DNA of 64,000 nucleotides from Campylobacter concisus (GTDB lineage: Bacteria; Campylobacterota; Campylobacteria; Campylobacterales; Campylobacteraceae). Made by a program: the position numbers and the translations under genes. The stretch spans positions 62,001 to 126,000 of the forward strand of contig NZ_JXUP01000006.1 of assembly GCF_001891085.1 (NCBI RefSeq), in the 5' to 3' direction. Positions 7,332 through 14,978 of the stretch are shown here, one piece after another. A model generated the notes under the pieces. That model was not told the DNA's origin. It saw only the letters and a program-made list of their open reading frames with translations, and searched no databases. The first letter of the stretch is position 1. The number at the start of each line of letters is the position of its first letter.

Positions 7332-10172
7332 TTACGCCTTTTCTATGCGGCATAGACCGCTTTTGGTTTCGGGGATTTGAGTGACTATATCGTAGCCGTA
7401 GTTAGCGACGGTATTTGCGCTCTCACCTACCGCATAAGGCTTGGTGCCTTCTGGGAAATTACCAGTCATATCGATGCCTTGCATGTATCCAGCCCAGTGA
7501 AACGGCAAGAATATAGTATCTAGTTTGACCGACGGTACGACTCTAGCTCGTACCTTGATTTTCGTGCCTTCAGGCGAATGAATCCATACGAAATCCCAGT
7601 TTTTAATGCCGTGTTTAGCCGCAAGCTCAGGATGGATATCCGCAAACATCTCAGGCGTGATACGCGATAGATACATACTAGCGCGTGTCTCCATACCCGC
7701 GCCGCTAAAGTTTACAAGGCGTCCCGTAGTCAAATTTATCGGGAATTCTTTCGAGAAGTCCTTACTTAGCTGCAAGCTCTTGTATTTCGTAAATACGCGG
7801 TAGTGATTCGGCTTATCCTCAAAGCTCGGATACTTCTGCGCAAGGTCTTGGCGAGGCGTATGTAGCGGCTCTCTGTGCTGCGGTATCTGATCGACGAAGG
7901 TCCAAACTACCGCTCTAGCTCTTGCGTTGCCGTACGGTGCAATACCCTTTTCCATACATTTTTCTGCGATTATACCGCTACCGTCCGTGGCCCAAGTAGC
8001 GCCCATTTTTTCGCGCTCTTCATCCGTTAGCTTGATGCCTAGTATCTTTTCTATGTTATCTTTTTTGATCTCCGGATATCCGCCGCTTTGCGCTCCGCCT
8101 ACAGGCGCGCTACCGTCGCCAGCTAGCTGATTTACGCCGTTATGCTCTAGGCCGAAGCGGTTTCTAAAGCCCATACCGCCTTGCATTACCGGTCTACTTA
8201 TATCGTATAAATTTGGACTGCCAGGGTGTTTTTCCGTCCAGCAAGGCCACGGCAAGCCGTAGTATTCGCCCGCTACCTCGGTGCCCTCTTTGCCCATTAG
8301 CGTTTTTTCGTCAAATTTATCCCAGTTAGCCTGATGGCGTTTTAGACGCTCCGGAGTCCAGCCGGTTAGACCGATGCTTTTTACGATACTAGCGATCTCG
8401 CGAGTGGCTGCTTCAGGCCACTCGATCTTGCCCTCGGAGTCTCTGATCGTGCGAGTTAGCTCGTCATAGTAGCCTAGCCTTTTGGCAAGCTCAAATAAAA
8501 TTTCGTGATCTGGCATACTCTCAAACAGAGGCTCTACGACCTGGCTTCTCCACTGACCGCTACGGTTTGTCGCTACGACCGTGCCGCTGGTTTCAAACTG
8601 CGTCGCTGCAGGCAGTAGATAGACGCCGTCTTTTTTGTCTGTTATAACGCCGGCGTCGTTTACAAAAGGATCAAGCAACACCAAAAGCTCAAGGCCGTCA
8701 AGGCCCTCTTGTACTTTTGCTTGTTGTGCGGTAGAGGTGATGCCGTTGCCTATGACGATTAGGGCTTTTAGGCTATCGCCTGCGTTTTCAACCGGGTCAT
8801 TGCCGTTTTTGCCGTCAAGTACGCCTGCCCACCAGCGAGCTAGGGTAAATCCCGGCTTAAACATCCATTCAGGTTTTATAAAGTTACCTTGCAACCACTC
8901 GTAGTCTACTTTCCACATTTTAGCGAAGTATTTCCACGTGGCTTCGTTTTTAGCGTAGTATCCAGGCAGGCTATCTGGCGCGTTTGCCATATCGCTGGCG
9001 CCTTGGACGTTGTCGTGACCGCGCAGGATGTTGCAGCCGCCGCCTGATACGCCCATATTTCCCAGTACTAGTTGCAGGATCGGAGCGATACGAGTGTTTG
9101 AGCTGCCTATGGTGTGCTGAGTTAGACCCATCGCCCAAACGACCGATCCAGGGCGGTTTTTAGCGTAAACTTCCGTTATCTCTTTTAGCGTCGCAGCCGG
9201 TACTCCGGTTACGTCTTCGACCACTTCTGGCGTCCACTTTGCAGCCTCTTTGCGGATCTCGTCGATGCCGTACGTGCGGTCATCTATAAATTTCTTATCT
9301 TCCCAACCGTTTTCAAAGATGAGATTCATCATGCCATACATGAAAGGTATGTCCGTGCCCGGGCGAATTTGAGCAAAATAATCAGCCTTTGCAGCAGTTC
9401 TCGTGTATCTTGGATCGACAACGATCAGCTTTGCGCCGTTATTTTCCTTCGCTTTTAGAAAATGCCTAAATCCCACCGGGTGGTTTACAGCCGGATTTGC
9501 GCCGATTATAAAGATAGACTTCGCGTTTTGGATATCTCCAAGGTGATTAGTCATAGCTCCATAACCCCACGTATTCGCCACACCGGCGACTGTTGCGCTA
9601 TGTCAAATTCTAGCTTGGTGATCTAGGTTGTTTGTCCCAAACATCGCGGAAAATTTGCTGATGTAGTAGCTTTGTTCGTTGCAATCTTTTGCAGAGCCTA
9701 GAAACATCACTTGTTCAGGGTTTTTCTCGCGATACGCTTTTAATTTGGCGCCGATCTCGTCAAGCGCGTCTTTGTAGCTGATGCGTTTCCATTTGCCGCC
9801 TACTTTTTTCATCGGGTATTTCACGCGGCAGTGAGAGCGCACCATATCGATGACGTCGCTGCCCTTACAGCAGTGGCCGCCCGCGCTTACCGGGTGATCT
9901 TGGGCTACTTCTTGGCGTACCCAAACGCCGTTTTCTACCTCGGCGCGCACTCCGCATCCAACGGAGCAAACCGTACAAACGGTTTTTACGATTTTAGAGT
10001 TTGGAAACGGATTTGCCATTTCTTCTTTTGTGGCGCTTCTAGTTACACCGCTAGCAGCCAGCCCGCTCATGCCGCCCGCTACGCCTGCTAGCGCGGCCAT
10101 TTTTAAAAACGATCTTCGCCCGACTGCGTTTGAGTGGGGCATAAGACGTAAATTTGCCTCAGACATATTCAT
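7332..10172 (-). CDS. fdhA: Exported selenocysteine formate dehydrogenase catalytic subunit FdhA (TGA read-through)
   Basis: One 946-residue gene is formed by reading the TGA at 9605-9603 as selenocysteine 190, in the context HQARI-Sec-HSATVAG. The N-terminus has a Tat signal with RRSFLK at residues 19-24 and an Ala/Gly-rich hydrophobic stretch, so the folded enzyme is exported to the periplasm. A CTVCSVGCG motif near residue 66 plus a later CC binds the proximal 4Fe-4S cluster. The rest is the bis-pterin Mo/W domain set of the FdnG/FdhA family. It oxidises host or microbial formate and feeds respiration through FdhB. It is the third gene of a torD, 58-aa Tat peptide, fdhA, fdhB operon. The neighbouring tungstate transporter suggests tungsten as the metal. 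Confidence 0.96.
9575..9605 (-). promoter_or_regulatory. Selenocysteine insertion element (bSECIS) in fdhA
   Basis: On the minus strand the TGA (9605-9603) is followed by a perfect 5-bp stem, TCGCC (9589-9585) with GGCGA (9579-9575). The apical loop is GGTGT. Stem length, loop size and the GGT at the tip match the element in fdhF here. I see no strong lower stem. Confidence 0.75.
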
Positions 10173-10189
10173 CCTTTCTTAAATTTTAT

Positions 10190-10366
10190 TTATTTCGCTT
10201 GTTCGTAGTATAGATCCCAGTTTTTGCTTCTTTTATAAAGCACTTCGGTCTTTTTGCTTTTACCGTATTTTAGGTTTGACGCCGCTGCCGTTGCTACTCC
10301 GGTTGTAGCCGCTGCCGCGCCGACTAGCCCCGCCTTTTTTAAAAATTCTCGCCTATTTTTTTGCAT
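10190..10366 (-). CDS. Small Tat-signal formate dehydrogenase accessory protein (58 aa)
   Basis: This 58-residue protein begins MQKNRREFLKKAG, a twin-arginine motif at residues 5-6. An Ala/Thr/Val-rich stretch follows, then a short hydrophilic tail with KTEVLYKRSKNWDLYY. It is mostly signal peptide. Comparable small proteins sit between the chaperone and fdhA in Campylobacter and Helicobacter-related FDH operons (C. jejuni Cj1513c by gene order). A role as a co-exported partner or membrane-retained helper of FdhA is plausible but unproven. The start overlaps the torD-like stop by 14 bases, and it ends 17 bases before fdhA, fixing it in the operon. It is easily missed because of its size. Confidence 0.8.
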   Translation of the reverse strand: MQKNRREFLKKAGLVGAAAATTGVATAAASNLKYGKSKKTEVLYKRSKNWDLYYEQAK

Positions 10367-11078
10367 TTTCTTCCTCCATAGCTTTTATCTTTCTCACTCG
10401 GTTTTTTTGTCTTCTTATGGCCTCAGATCTTGAAACTCCGTCCAAAGTCTTTTTGTTTTTGCCTTGATTTATAGGACGCGGCGCGCTTAAAACTACGCGC
10501 TCAAACTCTATAAATCCTTGCAAAAGCACTGCGACGTCTTTATAAATTTCGCTGCTTTCGTGGTTAAAAAGATCATTTATAAACTCGTCGATGTTTGGGT
10601 TTATGATCTCCTTAAAAAGCTGCTCCTCAAGCTCGCCGTATAGCTCCTGCTCGCTCTCTCGCGCGATAAATTCGCTCATCAGCGCAAACACGAAGCCCAC
10701 GTTGTCTTCGTTTTCTTTAAATTTAGCCTCGTCGCGCCTAATGTCTGTGCGGGCTAAAATTTTACGCACTTTTGCGCAGGCGTGTCCGACTTCGTAGCCC
10801 TCGTCGTAGTAGGACAGCGAGTTTCTAAGCGGACTTGGCAGAGCGTGGAAAATTTCATCGAATTCATCCGCTAAATTTTGCGAATTTTTCTCGTCGAATT
10901 TTGCCTGTATGCGCATTATCGCGTCGGCCGATTCCTCGTTTAGAGCGTGCGCCGAGGCAAGGCCTAGCATCGCGTTTACGCCGCTAAATCTATCGGCTTC
11001 TTGGCTAAAAACGAAAAAACGCGAAAATAGCGAGTAGTAAAGCCCACGTCCCGCCGCAAATTCGCCCTTGCTAGTCAT
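10353..11078 (-). CDS. TorD-family chaperone for formate dehydrogenase
   Basis: This 241-residue, mostly helical protein has the TorD/DmsD signature region EFDEIFHALPSPLRNS followed by YYDEGYEVG. TorD-family chaperones bind the Tat signal and the apo-form of molybdoenzymes, guarding cofactor insertion before export. As first gene of the operon with the Tat-bearing FdhA, its client is almost certainly FdhA. The C-terminus is basic, with RRQKNRVRKIK, and its stop overlaps the 58-aa gene. The upstream 300 bases hold two operator-like boxes. It corresponds by position to C. jejuni Cj1514c. Confidence 0.88.
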   Translation of the reverse strand: MTSKGEFAAGRGLYYSLFSRFFVFSQEADRFSGVNAMLGLASAHALNEESADAIMRIQAKFDEKNSQNLADEFDEIFHALPSPLRNSLSYYDEGYEVGHACAKVRKILARTDIRRDEAKFKENEDNVGFVFALMSEFIARESEQELYGELEEQLFKEIINPNIDEFINDLFNHESSEIYKDVAVLLQGFIEFERVVLSAPRPINQGKNKKTLDGVSRSEAIRRQKNRVRKIKAMEEENAKK

Positions 11079-11201
11079 CGCCTTCCTTTATCATTTTTGT
11101 CTATTTTTTGAGATTTTTCTCGATTGTGAAACTATACTACTTTTTGGCTTATTTCTTATACTTAAAAAAAAATAAATTAAAAAAATTAATATACGCTTAA
11201 A

Positions 11202-11218
11202 TGTGCCTTAATTGCATA
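11202..11218. promoter_or_regulatory. Operator-like box, torD-fdhAB operon (site 2)
   Basis: TGTGC, seven bases, GCATA: one mismatch to the common core. The right flank reads GCATATTACTT, identical over 11 bases to the right half at fdhF (4082-4092). Confidence 0.55.
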
Positions 11219-11251
11219 TTACTTGTAGCGAATTTTAAGGGATAAAAGAAA

Positions 11252-11268
11252 TATGAAATTTACGCATA
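11252..11268. promoter_or_regulatory. Operator-like box, torD-fdhAB operon (site 3)
   Basis: TATGA, seven bases (AATTTAC), GCATA: one mismatch to the core, with an AT-rich spacer as in the other sites. It lies 50 bases from site 2. Confidence 0.45.
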
Positions 11269-11379
11269 TATCTTACATTTACGCTTCATTTTGATATTTA
11301 CTTTTAACTCGGCTATTTTAACGGGCGTTAAACGAGTCTAAATTTAAAATTTGAAGCGAAATTTGCAAAATTTCAGGGC

Positions 11380-12333
11380 TCACTCAAGCCCCAAAAACGC
11401 TTCCTCGTCAAATTTAAAATAAATATTTTCGCCGACGTTAAAATTTTGCGAATTAGGCGCCAGGGTTTTTATCAGAAAGTCGCCGATTTTGATTTTTACC
11501 AAAAGATCTTTGCCAAGATAGAGCGAAACCGAGTGCAAGATGCCGCCTAAGTAGCCTTCTATCGGCGTTTTGCTTAGCGTTATTTTACTTGGATTTACGG
11601 CAATTTTTACGGCGTTACGTAAATTTTGCGGCAAATTTACGCTCGCGTTTTCGTCAAATTTTAAAACTCCGCCCTGCGCGTCAAATATGTTTTTGTACTC
11701 AAATTCGCACACGCGACCCTTGTGCAAAAAGACGTTTTCTTCGGCGACCGCGCTTAGCCATTTGTCGTCGTGGCTAGCGATCACAAAGCCGCAACCGTAT
11801 CTTTGCCGCATATAAAGCACCGCCTTGCCAAACAGCTTTGAGGTGCCCACGTCCACGCTATTTGTCGGCTCGTCGAGTAGATAAAGCCGCGATCTAAGCG
11901 CCAAATTTAACGCAAAGCTAACGCGCTGCGTCTGCCCCGAGCTTAGCTCAAAGTGGCGCTTGCTTAAAAAGCTCTCGTCAAGACCGACCAAATTTAACGC
12001 CTCGCTCGCTCGCTCGTCAAATTCTCCCAGTACTCCGCGGCTTTTTAAAACGGCTCTAAAATTTTCCCTCACGGAGCGTTTTAAAAGCGCGGGCTCTGGC
12101 AACAAAACGCTAACGTCGCGCAGTAAATTTAGACTCGGCGCGCTGCTTCCCCACAGCCGCACCTCGCCGCTAGTGGGCTTTTGTAAAAACGACATCACTC
12201 GCATTAGCGTGCTTTTGCCGCTACCGTTGCTGCCAGTTAGCGCGGTGATTTTGGTGACGTCGATATCAAGGCGCGGGATGTTTAAAATCTCGTTCGCGCC
12301 GTAGTTTAGGCGTAAATTTCTAACGTTTATCAC
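11380..12333 (-). CDS. tupC: Tungstate ABC transporter ATP-binding protein TupC
   Basis: This 317-residue ATPase energises tungstate uptake. Walker A is GSNGSGKS near residue 36, the signature is LSSGQ, and Walker B is LYLLDEP. After the ATPase core, the last 80 or so residues form a TOBE/Mop-like domain (NPSKITLSKTPIEGYLGG is its start), which commonly binds oxyanions and may sense intracellular tungstate or molybdate. It follows tupB at 93 bases and is divergent from tupA. The layout with tupB and tupC on one strand and tupA on the other is also that of C. jejuni (Cj1538c-Cj1540), so it is not an oddity. Molybdate transport is the alternative substrate. Confidence 0.85.
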   Translation of the reverse strand: MINVRNLRLNYGANEILNIPRLDIDVTKITALTGSNGSGKSTLMRVMSFLQKPTSGEVRLWGSSAPSLNLLRDVSVLLPEPALLKRSVRENFRAVLKSRGVLGEFDERASEALNLVGLDESFLSKRHFELSSGQTQRVSFALNLALRSRLYLLDEPTNSVDVGTSKLFGKAVLYMRQRYGCGFVIASHDDKWLSAVAEENVFLHKGRVCEFEYKNIFDAQGGVLKFDENASVNLPQNLRNAVKIAVNPSKITLSKTPIEGYLGGILHSVSLYLGKDLLVKIKIGDFLIKTLAPNSQNFNVGENIYFKFDEEAFLGLE

Positions 12334-12426
12334 TTTGCGCCTTTCTCGTTAAATTTACGAAAAGACTCAAGTTTGACGCGCCTAGCGCGCTTTTTGCGAG
12401 CGTAAATTTTTCAAATTTGTCAAATT

Positions 12427-13119
12427 TCATCGGTCAAGCCTTTTTAGCGCGTGTATCGCCAAATTTACGGCAAACGCGATAAAGATGAGCACCAAAGCCA
12501 GCGCGATACCCATGGCAAACTCGCCTTTGTTCGTCTCCAGCGACACTGCAGTCGTGATCGTGCGGGTAAAATATTTGATATTTCCGCCGATCATCATCGC
12601 CACGCCGACCTCGGCCACGATACGCCCGTACGCCGTCGCTACGACCACCATCAGAGCATACCTTAGCTCGTAAAGCACGCAGCCCACTAGCCGCGGCGCG
12701 CTCAGGCGTAAATTTAGGATGGTTAGATAGTGTTTTTTGTCCATATTTTCCACGACGCTAGCGCTTAGCGAGATGATGATAGGTAGTGCTAGCACAAACT
12801 GCCCCAGCATCACGGCCTTTAGCGTAAAAAGCAGCCCAAACTCGCCAAACGGGCCGTTTCGCGTGATAAATGCATACAAAATAAGCCCGATAGCAACGGT
12901 GGGCATCGCAAGCGCCGTATCGCTGAGCAGTCTCAAAATCCTGCGCCCTTTAAAATCGTAAAATCCCAGCGTAAAGCCTAGCGGAAAACCGACTAAAATC
13001 GTAAAAAATATCGAAAAGCTCGAAGTGTAAAGCGTCGCCCTGATCGCCGAATACGTTTCCTCATCGCCGCTAAAAAGCAGCCTAAAGGCCTCTAAGAATC
13101 CGTTTAGTAGAAAGTCCAA
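12427..13119 (-). CDS. tupB: Tungstate ABC transporter permease TupB
   Basis: This 230-residue inner-membrane permease has about five or six hydrophobic segments and a BPD-type cytoplasmic loop (VVATAYGRIVAEVGVAMMIGG), the contact site for the ATPase. The likely start is TTG at 13119, with GGAGAAAT about 10 bases upstream; no ATG lies in frame nearby. It is the first gene of the tupBC unit. The shared tupA/tupB control region is only 72 bases and is dominated by a perfect palindrome, so one regulator site can govern both directions. Confidence 0.88.
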   Translation of the reverse strand: MDFLLNGFLEAFRLLFSGDEETYSAIRATLYTSSFSIFFTILVGFPLGFTLGFYDFKGRRILRLLSDTALAMPTVAIGLILYAFITRNGPFGEFGLLFTLKAVMLGQFVLALPIIISLSASVVENMDKKHYLTILNLRLSAPRLVGCVLYELRYALMVVVATAYGRIVAEVGVAMMIGGNIKYFTRTITTAVSLETNKGEFAMGIALALVLIFIAFAVNLAIHALKRLDR

Positions 13120-13153
13120 ATATTATTTCTCCGTATGTTTATATGGTTAATTT

Positions 13154-13174
13154 AGTATGCTATAATAGCATACT
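13154..13174. promoter_or_regulatory. 21-bp palindromic operator between tupB and tupA (site 4)
   Basis: Perfect 10-base arms (AGTATGCTAT and its complement) surround one central A. The core is TATGC-N7-GCATA. A TATAAT (13161-13166) that can serve as the tupA -10 lies in the centre of the palindrome, and on the other strand TATTAT could serve tupB. Binding here would block both promoters, so this is a repressor-type site. Confidence 0.75.
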
Positions 13175-13191
13175 TTTAAAAAAGGAGAAAA

Positions 13192-14010
13192 ATGAAAAAA
13201 GTAATATTAGGCTCGCTAATAGCGAGCGTTTTGGCGTTTGCGGGCGATAGCGAACTCATCATGGCTACCACCACCAGCACTGATAACACGGGGCTACTAG
13301 ACGCGATCTACCCTACGTATAAGGCAAAAACCGGCGTCGATATCAAATGGACCGCCGTAGGCACGGGCGCTGCTTTAAAACTTGGCGAAAACTGCGATGC
13401 GGACATACTTTTCGTGCATTCGCCAAAAGTTGAGAAAGAATTCGTAGAAAAAGGCTTTGGCGTCGAGAGAAAAGCCGTAATGTACAATGATTTCGTCGTT
13501 ATCGCCGATAAATCTATCGCCGATAAATTTAAAGGCAAAGACATAAAAGAGAGCTTTGAGCTGATCAAAAAAGAGAATATCAAATTTTTCTCTCGCGGCG
13601 ATAAATCAGGCACTGACAACAAAGAAAAAGGTATCTGGAAAAAAATCATCGGCGAAGTGCCTGAAAAAGACGGCTGGTATATGCAAACCGGCCAAGGCAT
13701 GCTAGCTACCATCAACGCTGCAGCCGAGCAAAAGGGCGTGACGTTCACCGACCGCGGCACCTACATCAAGTACGAGGACACCAAAAAAGGCGCGCCTGAG
13801 ATGGTCATCATCAACGAGGGCGACAACGACCTAAAGAACTTCTACTCGCTAATCGCGGTAAATCCGAAGCACTGCGCTAAGGCCGACATCGAAAACGCAA
13901 ATAAATTTATAGAGTGGGCGACCGGCGAAGAGGGTCAGAAATTTATCGGCGACTTTAAGCTGCTAGATAAGCCGCTTTTCACGCCTGACGCGAATACTCG
14001 CAAAAACTAA
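13192..14010 (+). CDS. tupA: Tungstate-binding periplasmic protein TupA
   Basis: This 272-residue exported protein binds tungstate with high affinity and hands it to TupBC. A signal peptide (MKKVILGSLIASVLAFAG) ends near residue 18. The mature start MATTTSTDNTGLLD is the TupA signature region, where Thr and Ser side chains hold the oxyanion. AAAGGAG precedes the ATG at a good distance. The gene is monocistronic, ending at a strong terminator (14064). Presence inside the FDH island implies that the enzyme set uses tungsten at least in part. Related molybdate or sulfate binders lack this N-terminal pattern. Confidence 0.92.
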   Translation: MKKVILGSLIASVLAFAGDSELIMATTTSTDNTGLLDAIYPTYKAKTGVDIKWTAVGTGAALKLGENCDADILFVHSPKVEKEFVEKGFGVERKAVMYNDFVVIADKSIADKFKGKDIKESFELIKKENIKFFSRGDKSGTDNKEKGIWKKIIGEVPEKDGWYMQTGQGMLATINAAAEQKGVTFTDRGTYIKYEDTKKGAPEMVIINEGDNDLKNFYSLIAVNPKHCAKADIENANKFIEWATGEEGQKFIGDFKLLDKPLFTPDANTRKN

Positions 14011-14063
14011 TTTTATTTACGCGCAAATTTGAGTCGAATTTATGGCTTAAATTTGCGTGATTC

Positions 14064-14085
14064 GGGCGCGCTTTGCGCCCTTTTT
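14064..14085 (+). terminator. Rho-independent terminator of tupA
   Basis: GGGCGC (14064-14069), loop GCTTT, GCGCCC (14075-14080), then five T. Confidence 0.88.
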
Positions 14086-14288
14086 ATAAATCAGAATTTA
14101 TTTTGGCTCCTCTTTAAATTTAAACTCTCCGACGTCATTTTTAAATACCTCAAAGCACACATTACTAACAACTTTATCTTTAGTATACGCTTGATATATT
14201 GCTTCCCCTTTTTGCTAGATTCTATATCTCGTTGAGGATTAATTATCAGTAGCCACTTTGCACTACCTTGTGTCAAGTTAAAGGTACT

Positions 14289-14978
14289 TTACTTTTTGTA
14301 AACAGGCGTACATATATTTACTATCTCTGTTTCTTCAAGGTATAGTGTTTTATCAAAACAATCCTTATGTTCAGTAAAGTGAGAACTATATGAAGTATAA
14401 GCAGTGTTATAAAAATTCATAATAACGAACTTCAAAAACTGATATGGAGTCAATGCAGATGATACTGGTATTCTGCAATTTCTATATTGACCTATAGTTA
14501 GGTGAGAAACTGGATGAATAATGGGTTGGCTTATCTTCTCCCCATAACTATCCTTTCCATCATCAAAATCAAACCTTAGAGGCACAGAAACTACTCTTCT
14601 ATCTAAAATATCACTATAAATTTCATCTTCCAAATAAAGGTCTGATTCGTTTTGAAATATCTCTAAATCAGGTGCAGGGAAAAAAGCCAATCGGTGACTC
14701 TCTATTTTATCTTTTCTAAATCGATATTGCATCTGTATTAAGGCTCCATCTATCATTTTTATATTGAACATTCTATTTCTATATAACTCTAAATACATAT
14801 CTGTATATGGAATGCTCTTTAAAAAGATATTATTGTCATAAGTACTCACACTCACCTCTTCAATTCCCTCTGAATATTTCCTTATAGATGGAAAATTTTG
14901 ATCATCACAAAGCCCGGTTTTAATTATATCAGCTGTTATCCTTTCTATCTGGGTATAAATTTTTTTTGCAGTCAGCAT
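14289..14978 (-). CDS. DUF2290-like protein, partner of the helicase
   Basis: This 229-residue protein has no clear enzymatic motif that I can name. Its overall look (MLTAKKIYTQIERIT start, a central basic segment RYRFRKDKIESHRLAFFP, then TIGQYRNCRIP and a C-terminal histidine-containing region) fits what I remember of the DUF2290 family, whose members tend to sit beside UvrD-like helicases. Its ATG overlaps the helicase stop by one base (TAATG), so the two are translationally coupled and probably act together. Base composition is AT-rich, unlike the FDH genes on both sides. I infer a nucleic-acid related, possibly defensive, role; the family name is from memory. Confidence 0.6.
   Translation of the reverse strand: MLTAKKIYTQIERITADIIKTGLCDDQNFPSIRKYSEGIEEVSVSTYDNNIFLKSIPYTDMYLELYRNRMFNIKMIDGALIQMQYRFRKDKIESHRLAFFPAPDLEIFQNESDLYLEDEIYSDILDRRVVSVPLRFDFDDGKDSYGEKISQPIIHPVSHLTIGQYRNCRIPVSSALTPYQFLKFVIMNFYNTAYTSYSSHFTEHKDCFDKTLYLEETEIVNICTPVYKK

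Larger units (their letters stand above)
11079..11379. other. Regulatory region of the torD-fdhAB operon
   Basis: About 300 AT-rich bases lie between the torD-like start and the tupC stop. They contain two boxes of the TATGC-N7-GCATA type with one mismatch each (11202-11218 and 11252-11268). A possible minus-strand -10 box, TATAGT (11136-11131), lies about 53 bases before the start codon. The nearer box is centred about 74 bases upstream of that -10, much like the spacing at fdhF. No gene was seen. Confidence 0.55.

Noticed and set aside
9582-9605. Apparent stop splitting fdhA
   Set aside because: Same reasoning: in-frame TGA at the active-site position with a SECIS-like stem; read as selenocysteine.
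12451-12961. Plus-strand frames within tupB
   Set aside because: They are antisense to a clear permease gene and show no start signals or recognisable domains.
13120-13191. Divergent tupA versus tupBC as a novel rearrangement
   Set aside because: C. jejuni has the same layout (Cj1538c, Cj1539c, Cj1540), so it is ordinary; the operator is the point of interest.
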